Assembly (NCBI GenBank): GCA_038960095.1
Contig: CP152425.1
Span: 310,001-374,000, forward strand
From: Symbiodolus clandestinus
GTDB lineage: Bacteria > Pseudomonadota > Gammaproteobacteria > Enterobacterales > G038960095
Direction of reading: 5' to 3'
Length of the DNA: 64,000 nucleotides
How positions within the stretch are numbered: the first letter of the stretch is position 1; every line of letters starts with the position of its first letter. Position numbers and translations under genes: made by a program. The notes beneath the pieces are model-generated. The model did no database searches and had not been told where the DNA came from. It saw nothing but the letters and a program-made list of their open reading frames with translations. Below, one piece after another: positions 61,801-64,000 of this stretch.

Positions 61801-62341
61801 AAGCGCGCGTCGGATGGTCAAACCACAAGGGTAAAAACCCTGCCGGCGCTACGGCTTGGTCGCGAAAAATTTGCGTCTGTTGCGGATAAAAAATAGCGGC
61901 AGGCTGTTGCGCACCCATCCCCTGAGGGTTATCAGCTACCTGGGGCCCCCCAAATGCCTGCTGCCAACGCAAGGGTTGTCGTTGAATAGGCAGAGGTTCA
62001 CTAGCACGGCCTTCGTCTAACCAGACGCGAGGTCCATAGATCTCTAAGCATTTTGCAACGCCAGCGACCGCAGCCGCCACTCGAATATAGGAACGCGCCT
62101 TTAAACTACAGGCGGCACCCATCAGTAACCACTCGCCCTGCTCTTTGGGTAAAGCCAAATCGAGAATTAAACTGTCATCCAACAGGGGCAACAGCTGCTG
62201 CCACATCTGCTGTTCTGTCAACAGCTGTTCGCTTGCTCCGAGTTTAAAAGCGATCAGGGTGGCTACCCCTAAATGGTGCCGCTGCTGGAAGGTAAATGGG
62301 GCGGTTAATATCCCCTGCTGTAAACTTTTGACTACTCGCAT
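58823..62341 (-). CDS. DUF2169 and pentapeptide-repeat T6SS adaptor-like protein, 1172 residues
   Basis: Three parts can be seen. Residues about 1-330 form a DUF2169 domain (TAPFTFQQRHHLGVATLIAF, QRQPLRWQQAFGGPQVADNP). The middle, about 330-850, is rich in Gln/Leu with coiled-coil stretches. The last about 300 residues are pentapeptide repeats (SGIDLSGLSLAGVDLSESIL, LTEANLTRAQLNGVMAEKAQ). DUF2169 proteins are known as T6SS-linked adaptors that help load spike-borne effectors. Intact and co-directional with the spike genes. Such a large fused adaptor is the most striking product of the locus. Confidence 0.87.
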   Translation of the reverse strand: MRVVKSLQQGILTAPFTFQQRHHLGVATLIAFKLGASEQLLTEQQMWQQLLPLLDDSLILDLALPKEQGEWLLMGAACSLKARSYIRVAAAVAGVAKCLEIYGPRVWLDEGRASEPLPIQRQPLRWQQAFGGPQVADNPQGMGAQQPAAIFYPQQTQIFRDQAVAPAGFLPLWFDHPTRACYQGSYDDQWQRDHWPGYPYDLDWRYFNVAPLDQRINGFFQACDPYYLINLHPDLSKIEGKLPSHRPRAFVEYHQGPLVELSLRCDTVWLFSEQQLGIMIYHGVAPIEDDEALDIKQILLGLETADSIPLTAEAYLAQSQQDPIDAAVNPPFAEKAAAQLANAEKTIQDIPKLLQFKHQQISGQMPTPRASLPEQQAIVQQQLDNHRQRLLEMKDWLTTQPVCAEIIQAVEQGEAQLAKMQKQLAALPQQITELSQEVQLAGQQLQQTLPAQPEIDWQPAEKLLNQLANLTDLEKNWSAQASRLISLGQHGLDKPHCQTELQRLGIRLLTQQRYLLGYLSEAQPFIAADWGLDESAERLLIGPGWLFPEFQGEQFVGITVRPGSLLETSDDYRLQGSQPGFWRSGQHVGWAMVIVSEWVNACRLAQDIDHLADVWAIPSPTDLADEVTAILQQAPLLLVPLTAEESIDEWQQQFPQARPLWMGDYTDLTTRLAADEEDQCQWLLTALPAALIPPPATEPDPQAFMQATLGRISKKVGMSDPLAVEAQFMQQLQQFQQQSESFPESVQAMIQPALKNFTLPVREQNPLKQLAQAKQQIDQVFDETTQLLQRYPELNDKAPQLSQFQQQIASLLQQAESLLREGMTQLPCAGEIAEHAEYRCLTREQMVAAYQAGESLVRINLSGIDLSGLSLAGVDLSESILNNSNLSQCDLRNAQLVGVIANKARFTGACLQHANCHQALLSEADLSQINGIGCQLTEALLKGAKLTEANLTRAQLNGVMAEKAQAQRICLQQADLTEAIWLGADLTAADLTDAQVTRVVMNEAILTDSCWRGVDGQAANLWGVSAQQADFTGAKLPNVRFGPACLIEAQLVEAELPQSNFLKATVTAANFSGCDLRETYMDRSECTQVNFSEADLRSAQLLRCNFSEAKFYGANAMQASLSKSRLVAADCREANLFNTNLRKVVIGKTQFSKANLRRTLLKHYQEPIDDPR

Positions 62342-62351
62342 GGCTAATCGC

Positions 62352-62896
62352 TTACCCCAACATTAATAAATCATCGCTTTGGATTCTGGCTCCTGACTTC
62401 GACAGACTGCTACCACTACGAGTCACCTCGCTGCCCCGTTGGTTAACAACAGTCTGGACACGAGCCAGTTGACTGTTTAGCTGAGATATTTGAGTCTCCC
62501 CCTTTTGCACGGCAGTCTCTGTCTGCGCGACCTCTGTCGTGGTATTAAGTAATAGCAGTGCCGGTGCGTTCCACCTGGGTGCTATTAATCGCTACACTCT
62601 ATTAGCCAAAGTGGCCTCGATTGCTTCAACGGTTACTTCGGTGTTCTCTTTGCGGCAAAACAAGCTGCGTAAACTGATAACCTTTTCTTTAGAGAAAATA
62701 TCGATCTTCAGTTGGCATTCAGATGTAAAACCATACCCAGCTCAACCAGTGTCTTAGCCCCGGCATTAATCAAGGTTTCTACTCCACCCTTAACCGAAAA
62801 ACACCTTTCTCTCACCCAAGTGAACACTGTACCAACTTTGACCTTAGCAGCTACTGATGCTTCAGCTTTTACATCTTTTTCAAATAAATCAACCAT
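62352..62896 (-). pseudogene. Decayed copy of the heptad-repeat spike-associated gene
   Basis: The start MVDLFEKDVKAEASVAAKVK is open to a stop near 62708, then further pieces read in shifted frames: EKVISLRSLFCRKENTEVTV and, at the end, TTTEVAQTETAVQKGETQIS with SGSSLSKSGARIQSDDLLML and G before TAA. That end closely matches the end of the intact gene at 62969-63586 (QSRLSKSSTVIQNSGLMMLG). It is therefore a broken paralogue left between the intact gene and the DUF2169 gene. Confidence 0.75.
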
Positions 62897-62968
62897 ACAA
62901 CCCCCTTAAATCAAACACTAATGGGATTTCAGATAACAATTTGATTTAAAAATTCAATAAAAATAAAA

Positions 62969-63586
62969 TTAACCTAACATCATTAATCCAGAATTTTGGA
63001 TAACCGTGCTAGATTTACTCAGGCGACTTTGGCAACTTTCTATCTGACTAGTTTTTTTGCTAACCGCTGATTCTACAGTCTCTAATTGACTACTCACTTT
63101 AGTCACTTGCGCATCACATTTCTCCACCTTGGCTTCGCTTTGCTCAATCTGCGTGGTGTTGCTAGTGATTGTCGTCGAATTGCGCTCGAGCTGATTATTC
63201 CTTGCTGAAACACTATTATTTTTTGTAGCAACGTCACTATTTACTGCTTGTACTTGATTGTTGGAAGCTTTAACCTCATCGCCTACCGTAGCCTGAGTAT
63301 CACTCACATTCGCTTTATTATTGCTAACAATGACGTCACTCTGGCTAGCCGCACAATTCAACTGTTCGAGCGCAATCCGCTTTTCGTTAGCGAACAGATT
63401 CATCACTTGTCCCAGCGCTAGACTGGTCCCCGCCCCTACGGAAAAAGTAAGTGCCGCTCCTTTAGAGACATTTAACGCTCTTCCCAGCTTGAACCACATG
63501 CCATCCTTAGTAGTAATATCCACTCGGTAATCAGAATTAACCCTTAGCCCATGCTTTGCAAGTGCCTCTTTTAATGAATCTAACAT
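62969..63586 (-). CDS. Heptad-repeat stalk-like protein downstream of vgrG
   Basis: A 205-residue protein not matching a family I know. Residues 1-75 form an N-terminal domain with a glycine-rich helix (GAALTFSVGAGTSLALGQVM). From about residue 88 to the end it is made of some 15 seven-residue units with one aliphatic residue at the same place, for example NNQVQAV, NSDVATK, NNSVSAR, TTQIEQS, DAQVTKV and SSQLETV. This is a regular polar coiled coil or phage-fibre-like stalk. It starts about 14 bases after vgrG and probably forms part of, or rides on, the spike (inference). Confidence 0.65.
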   Translation of the reverse strand: MLDSLKEALAKHGLRVNSDYRVDITTKDGMWFKLGRALNVSKGAALTFSVGAGTSLALGQVMNLFANEKRIALEQLNCAASQSDVIVSNNKANVSDTQATVGDEVKASNNQVQAVNSDVATKNNSVSARNNQLERNSTTITSNTTQIEQSEAKVEKCDAQVTKVSSQLETVESAVSKKTSQIESCQSRLSKSSTVIQNSGLMMLG

Positions 63587-63599
63587 AATTTATCCATAA

Positions 63600-64000
63600 T
63601 CAACCAAATTTAATATCTCCTAAAGTAATTGTGTTGTTTTTACTGCTTAAAGTAATACTCTGTTTGCCAGCAGTATCGTCCAAACAGAGCTCATTATCGG
63701 CACGGCTACACCACTTATTCACTCCAGCATTTTTTTCATTAACCACACTAGGGTTATCAACGTTCGGTATTGTCGACAAAATAAATGGCCGATCGGGATC
63801 GCCTTCAAAAAAAGCAATAATGACCTCTGTCCCTTTGCAGAGTGGACAATGCATCCCTCCTTTACTGCCGCTAAAAGGCTGTGCCAGTGTTAGCCAGTGT
63901 GAAGCTTTACCTGCCTGCTTATCGGCTAAGTCAAACGGGAAAATCACCTTATAACGTCCTTGTGGATCGAGCATCGCTTGCTCTTTGCTGCCTACGGCAT
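63600..64000 (-). CDS. vgrG: VgrG / TssI spike protein, C-terminal part
   Basis: The frame runs off the right edge of the window, so the start is missing. The visible 133 residues include the gp5-like OB fold (MLDPQGRYKVIFPFDLADKQ, GGMHCPLCKGTEVIIAFFEG and DPDRPFILSTIPN) and the start of the needle with LDDTAGKQSITLSSKNNTIT. It ends soon after, without a fused effector domain. VgrG is the trimeric spike of the T6SS. Confidence 0.88.
   Translation of the reverse strand, partial: AVGSKEQAMLDPQGRYKVIFPFDLADKQAGKASHWLTLAQPFSGSKGGMHCPLCKGTEVIIAFFEGDPDRPFILSTIPNVDNPSVVNEKNAGVNKWCSRADNELCLDDTAGKQSITLSSKNNTITLGDIKFG

Overview
The window comes from the chromosome of a gammaproteobacterium, and gene order places it in or next to Enterobacterales. 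Enterobacterial blocks are kept: mutL-miaA-hfq-hflX-hflK-hflC, ftsN-hslV-hslU, prlC-rsmJ, hofMNOPQ-aroK-aroB-dam, rpe-trpS, and a tRNA Arg(CCG)-His-Leu(CAG)-Pro(TGG) cluster. Between the blocks, expected neighbours are missing (amiB, priA/cytR, damX, gph) and the gaps hold broken genes, clipped insertion sequences and toxin-antitoxin pairs. This pattern of conserved housekeeping genes, many pseudogenes and host-interaction machinery suggests a host-associated, probably insect-symbiotic or recently host-restricted bacterium. The species cannot be named from this window alone.

Layout. 1-10.2 kb: a type IVb (R64 thin-pilus-like) pilus operon on the + strand: secretin PilN (cut by the window edge), PilO, PilP, ATPase PilQ, major pilin PilS, two large AT-rich minor pilins, platform protein PilR and a prepilin peptidase. 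10.2-16.9 kb (- strand): hflC, hflK, hflX, hfq, a frameshifted miaA and mutL. 17-20.3 kb: decayed FhaB/CdiA-type contact-dependent inhibition genes with a broken immunity gene, an inserted vapBC pair and a duplicated fragment of the CDI gene. 20.3-24 kb: ftsN (very short), hslVU, an unknown repeat-containing gene and rnpB. 24.1-25.4 kb (-): an MT-A70 adenine methyltransferase followed by a gene with three in-frame stops. 25.8-28.6 kb (-): polA whose proofreading site looks dead. 29-33.4 kb: IS3 remnant, rsmJ, prlC, a decayed fitAB-like pair and rpmE. 33.8-36.8 kb: a DASS-family transporter and serS. 37-38.4 kb (-): a decayed third minor pilin. 38.4-45.2 kb (+): ubiK, hofMNOPQ, aroK, aroB and dam. 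45.3-48.1 kb: an orphan immunity-like gene, a MITE-like IS remnant, rpe and trpS. 48.4-48.8 kb: four tRNAs. 49-49.7 kb (-): a Phd/PIN toxin-antitoxin pair. 49.8-64 kb (-): part of a type VI secretion locus.

The T6SS locus is the largest accessory system. Transcription runs right to left: VgrG (cut by the window edge), a heptad-repeat stalk-like protein, a decayed copy of that protein, a 1172-residue DUF2169/pentapeptide protein, a 354-residue all-pentapeptide protein, a DUF3540 protein, a DUF4150 PAAR-like tip, TssJ, TssK, TssL, TssM and an uncharacterised membrane-anchored protein. This reads as a spike and cargo-adaptor module joined to the membrane-complex genes. The baseplate, sheath, tube and ClpV genes must lie outside the window.

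Points that most deserve a second look: the DUF2169/pentapeptide/heptad-stalk T6SS module, the modular minor pilins with a third decayed copy elsewhere, the broken partner gene of the methyltransferase, the proofreading-deficient Pol I, and miaA broken by one base inside an A9 tract. All family assignments come from reading motifs; no database search was run.
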